Shown piece after piece: positions 32,607-43,774 of a stretch of DNA of 64,000 nucleotides. The stretch is from positions 152,838,597-152,902,596 of the forward strand of contig CM061132.1 of the NCBI GenBank assembly GCA_030789695.1. Reading direction: 5' to 3'. Positions within the stretch are counted from its first letter, which is position 1. Each line of letters opens with the position of its first letter. The notes below the pieces were generated by a model that worked only from the letters and a program-made list of their open reading frames with translations, did not search any database and had not been told where the DNA came from. Source of the DNA: Scilla litardierei. Lineage: Eukaryota > Streptophyta > Magnoliopsida > Asparagales > Asparagaceae. Position numbers and translations under genes: made by a program.

Positions 32607-34305
32607 TGATTACGCATGAATACTGCATATTTTATCCCCTGACTATCTATATTTTGTGCATGGATCATATTTATTTTAGCTCCGATATGTGCGTATTGTT
32701 GATATCATTGGGATTTAGAACTTATTCTTCATTCATGTTCAAAATGTTATTTTTGTTGCTTGTTAGTGCTTTCTTATATTTTTCAGGCGAAGAGTGTTAC
32801 TTCAAAAGTCCAATGACTATTTTTACAGATTTTTTGGATCTCATGGCCACCCTCTACAGTCTTTAGAAAGCAACAGCTGAGTAGTAGTCGGCTGTTTGAC
32901 AAGGCTGCATCAGACGTCTGGATGTTGAACTCCAGACATCTGATCCCCCAAATCAGACAGTCGTTCGGTCAACTTTATTTGGAATGAAAACAGATCGTTC
33001 AAAATAATTACAAATGGTGACATTCAGACGCCTGAAGTGATGTGATCAGTCGTATTACCGCCTAGAAGCTATAATATCAGATACGCCAGACTACTGAATC
33101 TTCCACTGTAGCCACTAACAGACTCAGCAAGCAGTTGCAAGAAGCAGCGACTAGCCATCTGGGAAGACAGCTCCAGAAGGCTAGAAAACTCAATAAGTCA
33201 TACTTCTGGAACTCCCATTCCAGACGTCTGACGGTAAGCTGAATGCGCAACCTGGAGCTCGTTTCAAACAGACCCACTTCAAATCCGCTCTTAAATTGAA
33301 CATGGATGGCCATTGATGAAAGATTGAGTGGCTATGATTGTTTAAGGGTTTGGAGAGTATTTATAACTGATTGTAATTAGGATCAGGGTATTCAATTCGT
33401 TTTTGTTTTAGATTTAGGATTGAGTTTTCTTAATTTTATCCATTAATTTTCTATCTTTGTATTGAACCTTTTGACACTATCAATGGAAGTTTGTGCTTTT
33501 ATTACTAGATAAATCTCTTATGTGCGTGTTGTAATGTAATTAGGGCTTATTTCTTTGTTCTCCCATTCATCTCTAATGGTATTGAATGTTTAAATCATTG
33601 GATTGATGGGTTGTTCATATTCGTATTGCATATGCATTACCCGTGAGAGGTTCGATGAAGATGGTGTGACTCGAGGCATTACTAACGTGCATATGCATTA
33701 CCCGTGAGGAATCTCGATAGGATGATGTACCGCACGGCACTATCTACATGTGTTTGCATTACTCGTTAAGAGATTCGGGAATGATATGTCGTGAGGCATC
33801 ATCTATATGCATAAGACCCGTCGAGGGGCCATAGAATATGGTTGTGTGCCGCGAGGAATTACCTAAAGCAATTAAGATATGGAACTTATGAATCTGATGA
33901 TCATCCATGTAAATATTGCACTTAACCACCATAAGGGAATCATCCGATGATGCTAGCTTAAAATGCTTATCATTGAGTTATCTGAGAGAGATTGGAATGC
34001 ATAGTAGGACATAACCCTAATGAAAACACACGCACGCACGCATGCATGCACACGCACACGCGTCTCTTATTACACTCACACACTGCCCATAGAAAATTTT
34101 AGTGTAATTTTGATACTCAACCCATTCTACAGACATTTCGCCTTCGAAAGGTGGTTCATCTCTCACCAATTCAGTGCATTACCTAATTTTGGACTGTTAA
34201 ATTTGCATGCTAGATTTCCATGAGGAATACGACCATGGACTCACCAAGACTACTACTTGTCTGACTTCTTAAACTTAGGAATATCGCAATATTTTGGAGC
34301 AATCA
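32607..34305 (+). repeat. 5' LTR of element E
   Basis: About 1.7 kb; start TGATTACGCATGAATACTGC, end GGAGCAATCA. The left boundary is inferred from the termini and from Athila-like LTR starts; no second copy is in the window. It contains repeated CATATGCATTACCCGTGAGG-like units near 33640-33840. Confidence 0.65.
32880..33366 (+). promoter_or_regulatory. Element E palindrome cluster and TATA box
   Basis: CAGACGTCTG-type palindromes and half-sites occur at about 32912 (CAGACGTCTGG), 32931 (CCAGACATCTG), 32955 (CAGACAGTCG), 33026 (CAGACGCCTG) and 33222 (CCAGACGTCTGACG). They are followed by TATTTATAA at 33358-33366. Confidence 0.55.
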
Positions 34306-34311
34306 AGTTTT

Positions 34312-34329
34312 TTGCACCGTTGCCGAGGA
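34312..34329 (+). promoter_or_regulatory. Primer-binding site (Asp tRNA type)
   Basis: TTGCACCGTTGCCGAGGA, six bases after the LTR. Three G-to-A or G-to-T changes from the Athila/Tat consensus. Confidence 0.7.
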
Positions 34330-34572
34330 CAACAGTTCTACAATTTTGCAATTTCTAATTAGCTTGGAGGATTTGGTGAGATCTTTCCATCTTTTGTGTG
34401 TATCGTCTTTGTATAGCCATTCCTTTTATTTGAAATTTTTTGCTTTGATTTTGTATAGATATATACAAGTTTTAAAAAATTAGATTAGTCTTGGAACAAC
34501 ATACCATTGTGCCTGAACGTGTTTATATGGCTTAGGACTCCTAGGACACATAGATTATCTAGATATTTTGAG

Positions 34573-36193
34573 ATGGCAGACAATTCAAATCACAATGGCA
34601 CCAATGGGCATGATGACACTAATGGTCGTAATCATGATGGTCACTCCCAAATCATAGGAGAGGGGTCTTTGAGAGATGTGCTTAGGCCTATTAGATATGC
34701 TTCTGGCTTATGTATTGTGCTCCCTGCTGATGCCAATTCTGTCAGTCCTAAACCTGGAACAATTCAACTTATTCTTACTGTTCATTGTATGTAAAGGGAG
34801 AATCCATACTTACATATAAAGGAATTTGAAGATATATGCCCAACATGTGTAGAGGGAAAAACAAGTACTGAAATGATATATCTTAAATTGTTTCTATTTT
34901 CACTTAAAGACAAGGCAAAGAATTGGCTTAATGATTTGTCTCCGCATTCTATTACTTCATGGGTTAACTTACAAGCTGAATTTCTGAAAAAGTGTTTTCC
35001 CTTGCATAGGACCCATGTGCTAAAGAAAAAAATTGTGAACTTCCCGCAAAAGCATAATGGGACGTTTGATGCAACATGAGAGAGATGAGAGAGATTCAAG
35101 GACTCATTACTGTCATGCCCCCACCATGGGTTTGATGAGTACCGACTCATCAGATTTTTCTACGATGGACTTCAACCTCCCATGAAGCAATTCGTAGAGA
35201 TGATGTGCAACCAAGAATTCTTTAATAAAAGGCTAGTTGAGGCGTTGGATTATTTGGAGTCTAAAACGGAAACTACACAAACATGAGAAGTGACTCCCGA
35301 ATGTGATAGGACGGACCTGCTTCAATCTTCACTGTGTGGAGAGCAATTCACTTTGAGACCGGATGAGACATTGGAAGTCAAGTGGGATCCTTCTTCAATA
35401 GAAATCTTCACGGCCAAGAAATGAAAGGAGTGAAAGCTGTGACCGTTGAAGAGCATTGTGCCCATTGTGATGGCATGTGGCATGACACATCGGGATGCCC
35501 CACCATTTTGGTGTTGAAGGAAGTGACAAGGAATCATACTGAAGTAAACCATGTGTCAAATGCATACCAATGACAAGGGTTCAACAAAAATGCCTTCAAC
35601 TCCAGCCGAGCCAATCATTCCATGCCACCGACTTCACCACCAAATAAGCCACCACCTTTCAACAACTGCTAAGGTGGGATTCAAAGGAAGAAGGATGAGC
35701 CCATCACTGATCCATAATTTTATATTCTAAGTGAGGCGCTTTGGCAGTTTATGCAGATGCAACAAGTCCAGAACCAACAGCTTCATCAACAGCAACGGCT
35801 CGGTTAGCAGATACAACAACTGCAGCTGGCTCAGCAGACCCAGAACCAGCAGATGACAGAGTGCTTGGTTAATATTGTAACTAGCTTGGAGAAGGGAAAA
35901 CTCCCTACACAGCCACTTTATAATCCTAATTTCATTTCATCCTACTTGACTTGCATCAATATTAGATGTTGCCAAGCGGTGACTACTTTGCAAAATAGGA
36001 GGAAGATTGAAAAAACCTAATCCACCTAAGGATGCACATGAGGCTGCGGTGGAGGACGAAGACCATGCATTACATGAGGTGTAGGAGGAGAGTTATAGCA
36101 AGGACAAGCATACCAAGAAGACCAAAGTTCCAGAGTCCAAGCTCTACTCCCCACCAGCACCTTACCCCCAAAGGCTTCGTCCATCCAAGAAGA
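34573..36193 (+). pseudogene. Element E gag
   Basis: Starts MADNSNHNGTNGHDD. The gag core is in pieces: NPYLHIKEFEDICPTC, LKLFLFSLKDKAKNWLNDL, AEFLKKCFPLHRTHVL, SCPHHGFDEY and FFYDGLQPPMKQFVEMM. This is the Athila/Tat-type gag with its LFPFSLKDKAK-WL and CPHHG signatures. Near 35760-35870 it encodes a Gln-rich stretch with stops. Near 36130-36190 it ends with PYPQRLRPSKK, the usual gag-protease junction region, where the SIRE-like element has inserted. Confidence 0.75.
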
Positions 36194-37879
36194 TGTAGTG
36201 ACCCGGTGCTATGAGGAATAAACACTAGAGGGGGGGTGTGTGTGAATAGTGTTTTAAAGAATTATAAGGAATTTACACCAAATAAAACCCTAATTAACCA
36301 ACAAATGCGGAAAGAAAGAAGTGAACAACAATCACAAGGAACAATGCAATGCTAACATGCAATCTACACTGGTTCGGTGCCACCCAAGTCTCCCCGACTT
36401 GTTACCGGTGCCCTAATCCAGCAACACCCGGATCACCTCCGGATACTCTAGCAAACTGCTAGAGATTTCCTTTAGCCCACTTGTGGAAAACCTCCAACAA
36501 GTGCAATCGACCTACAATCGATGTCCGTGTATCCCACAACCCGGGAACACGTAAAACCTTAGTCCCACAACTTGGGACTAAGCACACTCGCACAAACCGA
36601 GAGTAAAACGAAATCTTGACTCCCACAACTTGGGATCAAGCCAATCCTCTCACCACCGTGAGTATACAACAAATATGAAGTATAAAGAATGAAATATAAA
36701 ACTTCTTACCACAAAATCCTATGCCTTGAGAAATACTTACCAAAATAGGGCAAGAATGGATTTTGAGGAAGATGAGATCACCAAACCCTAGCTCCACCAA
36801 GATGAGCAGCAATAGATGGCTAGGGAGAAGTTGGTGACTTGGATTCAAGCTCTTAGCTTGAGAAGCTCATAAGGAATGAGAATCTCTCTTGAGGAATTAG
36901 GGCTCAAAGAGTAAGAGAAAGATTCTTGTGAGATGAGAGAGCTTAGAAATGAGAACGAATGGCTCTTCTCTTAGGTATGAAAATGTCTCTAATTTCAGCC
37001 TTGGATTATAGGTTTGAAGCACTCAAACTTATATAGAGAAGAGAGAAAATGGTCACAAAAATCGTGGCATTAAATGCCCCAACGGCTCTTTTTCTGAAGC
37101 AGTTAATCGGTCTAAGAAGGATCACTGACCGATTAGTTTCGCAACTAGTCGGTCGGTGAACCTTCTTGGACCGACTAGAATGAAGACAACCAAGATAGTA
37201 AATTGCTGAAGAAGAAGAACTAGTCGGTCTAAGAAGAAACATCAACCGACTAGTTTGATAACTAGTCGGTCGGTGAACCTTCTTGGACCGACTAATTGGT
37301 CAACAAATAGGCTAGAATTGATTAGGTTAACTAGTCGGTCTGAGAAGGATTTTCAACCGACTAAATCGTCATCTAGTCGGTCGGTGAACCTTCTTGGACC
37401 GACTAATTGATCAACAGTGAATGGGCTGAATTTAACTAGGATGTCTAGTCGGTTCAAGAAGAATTTCCAACCGACTAGATCGTCATCTAGTCGGTTGGTT
37501 CTTCTACTTGAACCAACTAAGATGTATACGAAGCCGAGAAAAGAAGCGAAAAGCTTCGGGAAACATTTTAAAGGCTTCTAAGGCAATCCTAGAGATACGA
37601 TATGATTGATATGAAGATATCTAGGCAAGTACTACTCAAGGCTTAACATTCTACTAAACCGAAGCTAGAAGACATAAAAGTAAACACGACAAACCGTCTT
37701 CAAAGCTTAAACATGAAGATTCTGAATCCCTCGACTTCAATAATGCTCCTTGAGCTTCAACGAAGCTTCAGGCACACGATCACGCGTTCTGAGGAAGTCT
37801 TGGGACGTCGCTTGAGATGAACGAAGTACTTTGGCGACGATCTCCATAATTCTTCATGGTATTGAGCCTTTTGGTTGAA
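36194..37879 (-). repeat. 3' LTR of SIRE-like element, left part
   Basis: Matches 52969-54652 almost base for base. Interrupted at 37879 by element C; continues at 47127. Confidence 0.92.
37095..37535 (-). promoter_or_regulatory. SIRE-like LTR hairpin array with TATA box
   Basis: About eight hairpin units of 35-40 nt, each with arms like CTAGTCGGT and ACCGACTAG. Loops alternate between an AAGAAGG-type and its complement CCTTCTT, so neighbouring units are inverted copies of each other. On the minus strand the array is followed by TATA box CTATATAAG (plus 37029-37036). The same array is in the other LTR at 53874-54290, with TATA at 53798-53805. ACCGAC is also the core of the plant DRE/CRT element (resemblance only). 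Confidence 0.75.
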
Positions 37880-39463
37880 TGACGTGCATTTATATTTCAT
37901 ATATTCACGCACGTTTTCTTCTGTGTTTTCCCGCTATTTTCCGCCGTCTTGTATTCGTTTTCTCGTGTTTTCTTGTTTTCTTTCACTTTTCCGTGTTTTT
38001 GTATATTTGCAGGAGTTTACCGGCGTAGGGGACATAAAACGTCGATATCCTGAGTCCCCGGAGCAACGGGAGGAGTCACGCGTGATCCAGGGGGTCAAAC
38101 GACGAAGATCGCATCTTTCAGCCCCTCACCCGACCGGTTGGTCACTTCCAACCGATCGGGTGATGCACGTGTGCACACCCGGACACAAGCTGGAGCGATC
38201 AGGAAGTCAACCGGTTGGTTCAGAGACCGGTTCAAACGTCCCAACTCTCTGAAATTTGATACTGAATGCCAACCGATCGGGTGACCTTCACCCGATCGGT
38301 TCACCTGTAGCCAATTCTCCGAAGCCAAGACACGGAGAGCTCAACTGACCGGTTCACCCGTCGGCGCGAAGATCCAACCGGTCAGCTTCAACCCTCAACC
38401 GACCGTGCCTATGACCGGGTGAAGTCCCATGCTGAGCTGCCGAAGAATGAAGCAGGTCACCCGATCGGTTGACTTTTCAACCGATCGGGTGATATCGTTT
38501 TCTATATATATGACCCCTAGGTTTTCCAGAAACGAGAGTTGTTATTTTTGCTGTTTTTTCTCTCTCTTGACGGCTGTAATTTTTCAGATATTAGTAAGTT
38601 GTCTGATCTTTGTTAAACTTTAATATAGTGTTATTTGCATTGCTCTTACTACTTTTCAATCGCCTGATCATGTTTCTAACGGTCGATTTTGATTTAGATT
38701 GCTTTTTAGTAAATATGTGTGAGTAGTTCCCAAATCTGAGATTTTGGTGGAAACCCCTTCGTCGGTTCTCCCCGATGCGTCAATAGGACTAGGAAATCGA
38801 TATGGATTAGGAATCTACCGGTTACGCGGGGTGTTTTATTGTCATCGGCGGGAAAAAGACCACCTTTGATCGTTGGGCCAAGGGGGAATAAACTTGGCGG
38901 TTGACTCCCTAGCCATAGCTCACGCCCTTAGCATTGACGTCGAATCCTAGCGCGCGGGAGCGGCATGATGAGGCGTTGTGAGTTATCGTTGCGAGCTTAG
39001 TGCTCCCGGAGTCGGTCAGTGTTAATGGACATGGGAATGCCCACTGACCGAACCCGGGAAGTCCGGCGTATCATCCTGGGCACCGACCGAAATATCGGGC
39101 CCATGGGACGCTGGTACCACTCTTAGAGGCAACGTCTCACCATTAGACCCTAATTCCGATCGTTATCCTACCCGTAGGCCGTATCGGCGAGAATCGCACG
39201 ATGGGTGGAAACCGAAGTCCCAGGTTTTTCCTTTATATCGTTTATCCCTCGCATTCTATTTTTTGTGACAACCCATCATCCGATTCGGGCTAGCTCGCCC
39301 ATGGGGTGAATCCGATCCTTCTTGACACAAGCACAACCACGCCTCCCAGAGTTCGACCCCCAAGCCACACTACAACACCGTGCGCTTACGGTTATAAATA
39401 TTTAAATCTCACGCCCCCAATTATAGATTGCACACATCTGACGCGCAAAAGCGGGGGACGTCA
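37880..39463 (+). repeat. 5' LTR of element C
   Basis: 1584 bp; homologous to 45535-47121 with scattered differences. Confidence 0.95.
38115..38512 (+). promoter_or_regulatory. Element C LTR palindrome array and TATA box
   Basis: Repeated inverted pairs such as TCACCCGATCGGTTGA and TCAACCGATCGGGTGA with a 4-base loop (38456-38492), ACCGATCGGGTGA/TCACCCGATCGGT (about 38270-38300) and ACCGGTTGG/AACCGGT variants. TATATATATG follows at 38503-38512, about 10 bases after the last hairpin. The 3' LTR has the same arrangement at 45778-46168. Confidence 0.8.
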
Positions 39464-39470
39464 AGCTCTA

Positions 39471-39488
39471 TGGCGCCGTTGCCGGGGA
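39471..39488 (+). promoter_or_regulatory. Primer-binding site (Asp tRNA)
   Basis: TGGCGCCGTTGCCGGGGA, seven bases after the LTR, an exact match to the Athila/Tat consensus. Confidence 0.92.
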
Positions 39489-39662
39489 GTCAACGTGCTT
39501 GTTATTTTAGGATCTCATGAACTCTTGAGTCTAGCTCACATCCCTATCTCGCGATAATTTTCGCATTCTTATTTTTCCTTTTTATTTTCTTATTTTTATT
39601 TTTATTTTTTATTTTATATGTTTCTTTCCCACTTTTCGCTTCACGGGTGTTTGTTGTTTTTC

Positions 39663-40973
39663 ATGCGCAGGAGTTCAAGAAGTCTCGACGACTTGATTCT
39701 CGTTGATCCAGAGATAAACGCCACCCTAAGGTGTTTGGCCGTCGAGAAGCGAAGAAGAGAGGATCCTGAAACCATGAGGGAGAACACCCCACCACACAAG
39801 TCCCTGCTGGAGTACTCGATGCCATCCATCGAGTCCACCTCCGCCATCCTTCCTCCTGCTATTACGGTGCAAAGCTTTGAGCTTAAGCCGTCTTTGGTGA
39901 CGTGGATCCAGCAGGATCAATTTTCGGGTGCACCCATGGAAAGCCCCATCGAACATTTGGACTCCTTCTTGGAGAAATGTGACACCTTTCGGATAAACGG
40001 TGTCACAACTGAGGCGATCCGTCTGAAGCTATTCCCCTTCTCTCTGCGATATAAGACCAAGCTGTGGCTTAGAGGGAAGGACCCGAATACATTTAACACG
40101 TGGGAGAAGCTTTCAAACGCTTTTCTGACAAAGTTCTTTCCTCCAGGGAAGACCATGAAGCTGAGGAGTGAGATCTCCTCCTTCTCCCAGGCCAGCCACG
40201 AGTCTCTGCATGAAGCCTGGACCAAATACAAGGAAATGCAGCGGAGATGTCCCCACCATGAGCTCCCCAAGTGGCAGATCATAAATCTGTTCTATAATGG
40301 GTTGAGGGACGATTTAAAATCCTCGATGGATGTGGCGGTTGGAGGGTCCTTCATGTCCCGAAGCGAAGAAGATGCCAGACAGATTCGGGAAAACATGGCA
40401 TCGAACAATGAGCAGTGGTGCGACGAGAGAACCACACCTAAATCTGGGGGTATCCACAGGGTCGAGGACGTCGACAAGTTATCCAGCAAGTTCAACTTTC
40501 TATCAACCCAGATCTCTGCACTCATGGTAGGAGCCGGTGGTGCCGGCACACAACATATTGCGGCGGTGGAAGCCGAAGTCTATGGAGAATTCGACGGTGG
40601 TGACATCTCACCACCGTTGGACCAAGCGAGCGCACTATTCTACAATCCTACTGGAAATGCGCCGTATCCACCACGGACTAGCTCTAATCCGGCCTACTCT
40701 CCAAGTAACCGGAACCACCCCAACCTTAGTTACCGGGCGCCGTATCAACAGCCGACTCTTCAGCAACTACAACAGATATATCAGCCGGCTAGGCCTCAGC
40801 AGCAGCAGTTTCAGCAGCAGCAGCCTCCACAACAGTATCAGCAATATGCCCCCAGGAATCAGCAGCCCATCCAGCAGCAATATGGCCAGCAGAGGGCCAT
40901 CTCTCCGGTTGAGTCCCTCTTGACTCAATACATAGCCAACCAGGAGAATATAAATTTGAAGCTGGAGATGTGA
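39663..40973 (+). CDS. Element C Gag polyprotein
   Basis: 436 codons from the ATG at 39663. I prefer it to the upstream in-frame ATG at 39618 because the intervening codons are low-complexity and the Athila-type gag begins with RRSSRSLDD here. The core (about residues 95-260) has SPIEHLDSFLEKCDTFRING, RLKLFPFSLRYKTKLWLRG, LTKFFPPGKTMKLRSEI, EAWTKYKEMQRRCPHHELP and NLFYNGL. Residues about 375-420 are Gln-rich. TGA at 40971 (GAGATGTGACAGAGAG) cuts the predicted coiled-coil tail, which continues in frame at 40974-41198. The protein would form the virus-like particle. No zinc knuckle is visible. Confidence 0.88.
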   Translation: MRRSSRSLDDLILVDPEINATLRCLAVEKRRREDPETMRENTPPHKSLLEYSMPSIESTSAILPPAITVQSFELKPSLVTWIQQDQFSGAPMESPIEHLDSFLEKCDTFRINGVTTEAIRLKLFPFSLRYKTKLWLRGKDPNTFNTWEKLSNAFLTKFFPPGKTMKLRSEISSFSQASHESLHEAWTKYKEMQRRCPHHELPKWQIINLFYNGLRDDLKSSMDVAVGGSFMSRSEEDARQIRENMASNNEQWCDERTTPKSGGIHRVEDVDKLSSKFNFLSTQISALMVGAGGAGTQHIAAVEAEVYGEFDGGDISPPLDQASALFYNPTGNAPYPPRTSSNPAYSPSNRNHPNLSYRAPYQQPTLQQLQQIYQPARPQQQQFQQQQPPQQYQQYAPRNQQPIQQQYGQQRAISPVESLLTQYIANQENINLKLEM

Positions 40974-41188
40974 CAGAGAGTTCTCACTGATCAGGTGACC
41001 CAGCTGGGGTTACAAGTGGCGAACCTTCAGAGGCCGCAGAATCTATTACCGCCACAACCTGAAGTGAACCCGAGGGGAGCAAATCAGACCTTGGCACTCA
41101 CGCATGAGCATGCGAACGTGTCCGCTATCGTCTTGAGGAGCGGAACACAAATCCCCACAAGAGTGCCCCCAAGGAACCGGAAGCACCG

Positions 41189-42070
41189 TTGGTCGTAGAA
41201 CGACCAATTGAAAAATTGAATGACGACGGTGCTTCGTCGCCAAAGCAAACGACTCCGGAGGGAGTCCTTGAAGAGGAGAAAAAGAAAACCGAGGAAGGGA
41301 GCCTCAGAGTGTTCAAGCCCGTTGTGCCTTTCCCACAACGGCTAGCCCAAGCCAAAATAGACGAGAAGTATGGCAAATTCTTTACCATGGTCAAAGATCT
41401 AAGCTTGCAAATCCCCTTTCTTGAAGCTATAGAGACCATACCATCCTACGTGAAATTCATCAAGGATTTGGTGACAAGAGGGTCCAGAAAGGAGAAGATC
41501 GTATTGACGGCGGAATGCAGCGCTCTCATTCAGAGAGCAAACCCGCCTAAGCTTAAAGACACGTGGAGCTTCTCTATCCCTTGCGCGATCGGGGAGGTAA
41601 AGATCCATCGTGCGCTCGTCGATCTTGGAGCGAGCGTCAGTTTGATGCCTCTGTCGCTGTACAAGAGGATAGGGATGGGTGACTTGGAGCCCACCGGCAT
41701 GACATTACAGCTTGCAGACCGTTTGGTCAAGTATCCGGTGGGTGTTGTAGATGACCTCCCTGTTAACGTAAGAGGGGTGAATGTGCATGTGGACTTCGTT
41801 GTCATGGACATGCCTGAAGATGCACACACCCCCATCATTCTTGGGCGGCCTTTCATGGCCATTGCCGACGTTTTGATAGATGTGAAGAATGGGAAGCTTT
41901 CCCTTAACGTCGGCAATGAGAAAGTCGAATTTGACTTGGGGTCGTCAATGAAGCACCCCGATCCCCCGGATGATCCAGGATGCAACATGCTGGAGTTAGA
42001 AGGAGAGCTGTGGAGGCAAGATCCTGGGAAATTCTTTCAAGAAACCCCCCCGATAGCTTGGGGGACTTAG
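41189..42070 (+). CDS. Element C gag tail and aspartic protease
   Basis: 293 codons, in a frame different from gag, so a frameshift lies near 41190. The N-terminal part FKPVVPFPQRLAQAKID and LQIPFLEAIETIPSYVKFIK is the conserved Athila gag-protease linker. The protease has the active site ALVDLGASVSLMPLSLYKRI with D-x-G intact, and the flap and C-terminal motif PIILGRPFMAIADVLIDVKN. It stops at TAG 42068. A stretch to about 42240 still resembles the start of the next domain; then RT should follow but is missing. Confidence 0.85.
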   Translation: MVVERPIEKLNDDGASSPKQTTPEGVLEEEKKKTEEGSLRVFKPVVPFPQRLAQAKIDEKYGKFFTMVKDLSLQIPFLEAIETIPSYVKFIKDLVTRGSRKEKIVLTAECSALIQRANPPKLKDTWSFSIPCAIGEVKIHRALVDLGASVSLMPLSLYKRIGMGDLEPTGMTLQLADRLVKYPVGVVDDLPVNVRGVNVHVDFVVMDMPEDAHTPIILGRPFMAIADVLIDVKNGKLSLNVGNEKVEFDLGSSMKHPDPPDDPGCNMLELEGELWRQDPGKFFQETPPIAWGT

Positions 42071-42249
42071 AAGAACCAGTCAGCCTGAAGAATTATGACG
42101 TTGCTGGGAAAGCAGATGCGACACACACACGGTCCCTCCCGAATTTCAAAGAGCTCCTCCTACGAGGAGAAAAGGCAAAGAGCCAATGGGGCTCACCGGA
42201 GATGAGATCCGGATCCTTAAACGAGTGGCGGTGGACGCCAATATGAGGG

Positions 42250-42560
42250 AGAAGCCCCCGAACCCCGTCAACAAAGGGAGAGTCGTTGAACGAGTCTTTT
42301 TGTCACACCGACTACACCAAAAGCTGCCAGCTCTGAAGCTGAAGCGATGCCAGACTTTGGGCATCACCCGTGTCGCCCACCTTGAACATCATCTACGGGC
42401 GTCGAGCTAACGACGTTAAACAAAAGCGCTTCATGGGAGGCAACCCATGCTCTAAAACTTTTATCTTCATTTTTAGGATTTTTATTATCTTTATTTTTTC
42501 TATTTTAATAATTAAATTCAGCCACGGGATCAACCGTCGAGAGACTTAGGCCATTTGTGA
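42250..42560 (+). other. Post-integrase spacer of element C
   Basis: Contains GTCGAGCTAACGACGTTAAA and CATGGGAGGCAACCCATGC (about 42398-42452), sequences I associate with the region after integrase in Athila/Tat elements. They therefore mark the right edge of the deletion that removed RT, RNase H and integrase. Confidence 0.55.
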
Positions 42561-42577
42561 ATTTTTGCAGGGAACAA

Positions 42578-42947
42578 GCCCTCACCCGATCGGGTGATTA
42601 CTCAACCGATCGAGTGAGACGTATCAGACAATGGCCGTATCTGAGCTCCAACGAACCGGTCGGGTGAAGCAAAGCCGAGACCGGGTGGCTGACCGTGTGA
42701 TCTGTGCAGAAGTCTCGGGAATTTTGGGGAGTTGATCAACCGATCAGGTGAAGCTAAGCGTGACCAGGTGGAAGACCGGGTGAGCTGTACTAAACTTTCG
42801 GGAAAAAGTGTGAGGCGACAAACCGATCGATTGAGTTCTCAACCGATCGGGTCGCCTGTAGCCTCTTTTCGGCAAATTTTTCGACTTAAAAGTCAACCGA
42901 TCGGGTGCCATTTCACCCGATCGGTTCGACTTAAAATCCTATATATA
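42578..42947 (+). promoter_or_regulatory. Internal palindrome array and TATA box of element C
   Basis: TCACCCGATCGGGTGA (about 42582), TCAACCGATCGAGTGA (42602), GATCAACCGATCAGGTGA (about 42734), AACCGATCGATTGAG and CTCAACCGATCGGG (about 42820-42850), and AGTCAACCGATCGGGTG/CACCCGATCGGTTCGACT (about 42891-42931). TATATATA follows at 42940-42947. This is the same motif set and spacing as the LTR promoter, but inside the element and upstream of ORF3. Confidence 0.7.
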
Positions 42948-43387
42948 GCCGCCCTCCACCCGTTCGTTCCCCCCTCGCCCGATTTCGAATTTCCACCGCC
43001 GTTTCGACTTCTCCTCTATCGCCCGACCTCGTTCTTCCTCTCAACCGACCCAAAACCCACCCTAATCGATCTCTCCCCTCTCCTTTTCCATCTTCCCATC
43101 AATCTCTCCCCCTTCCTCTTCGATTTCACCCGCATCAAGCCCTAATTTTCACCCATCCCCCCCCAATTTCGAATTTTGTTGAAAAGAGTTGCCGCGGCTT
43201 CACACTTGTTCCAATTGCGTTGCGTCAGGACATCTACGAGCGAAGATCTTCATCTCGATTGGGTAATTTCGCTCCTTAGCTCAATTTTATATTTTGACCT
43301 AGAATTTCGTTTTGCTCGATTGCCGTGTTAGTGTGTATTCATCGTATTTGCATACACACACACACACACACACACGACTCCTACACA

Positions 43388-43774
43388 ATGCCTCCTCGCC
43401 ATGCTAAACCCACCAACGCCAGCACGTCCAACCCTAGACCAACCCGTCGCGCTCGTCGCACACAATCCGCCACCAATTCATCCACCGCCCCACGACCCTC
43501 TGACCCCGTTTACATTGGCAATACCAAATATCAGGTGTCATTCCATGACGACGACCAAGCTGACCGGTTCATGTCTATGCTCCTCCTAGCAGGAGTTGGT
43601 GGTCAGGCTACTCAGCAGTCAGTCGAGCGTGACCTACCCGTCCTTCAAAGCCTCATTCGTCACATTCGCACTGACTCACCCGATGTCTCCGAGCTTCACA
43701 TCCCACCCCCCACCACTCCTGGTCCTCAGCACAGGCCCCCATCACCACCCCCAGAGGGTGGTGCCTCTGCTTGA
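43388..43774 (+). CDS. Element C ORF3 (truncated Athila-type third ORF)
   Basis: 128 codons from ATG 43388: basic, Ser/Thr/Pro-rich start (MPPRHAKPTNAST), then YIGNTKYQVSFHDDDQADRF and a short helical segment, ending in PPSPPPEGGASA. The DQADRF segment lines up with SKAQRDRF in the F element, whose ORF continues into the Athila ORF family region that is missing here. This is therefore probably a shortened relative of the Athila third ORF, sometimes called env-like. Function is unknown. Its position after the internal array and TATA box suggests its own transcript. Confidence 0.6.
   Translation: MPPRHAKPTNASTSNPRPTRRARRTQSATNSSTAPRPSDPVYIGNTKYQVSFHDDDQADRFMSMLLLAGVGGQATQQSVERDLPVLQSLIRHIRTDSPDVSELHIPPPTTPGPQHRPPSPPPEGGASA

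Larger units (their letters stand above)
32607..36193 (+). mobile_element. Element E: old Athila/Tat-like Ty3/gypsy, 5' part
   Basis: The 5' LTR (32607-34305, TGATT...AATCA) is followed by a Asp-tRNA-type PBS (34312-34329, TTGCACCGTTGCCGAGGA, three changes from TGGCGCCGTTGCCGGGGA) and a gag pseudogene. It is split at 36193 by the SIRE-like element (target duplication gaaga) and resumes at 54962 for a few tens of bases before the F insertion. This makes it the outermost and oldest layer of the stack. Its right end is outside the window or lost. Confidence 0.75.

Noticed and set aside
34020..34065. CACGCACGCATGCATGC tract as a regulatory site
   Set aside because: A short alternating purine-pyrimidine microsatellite inside an LTR; no further support.
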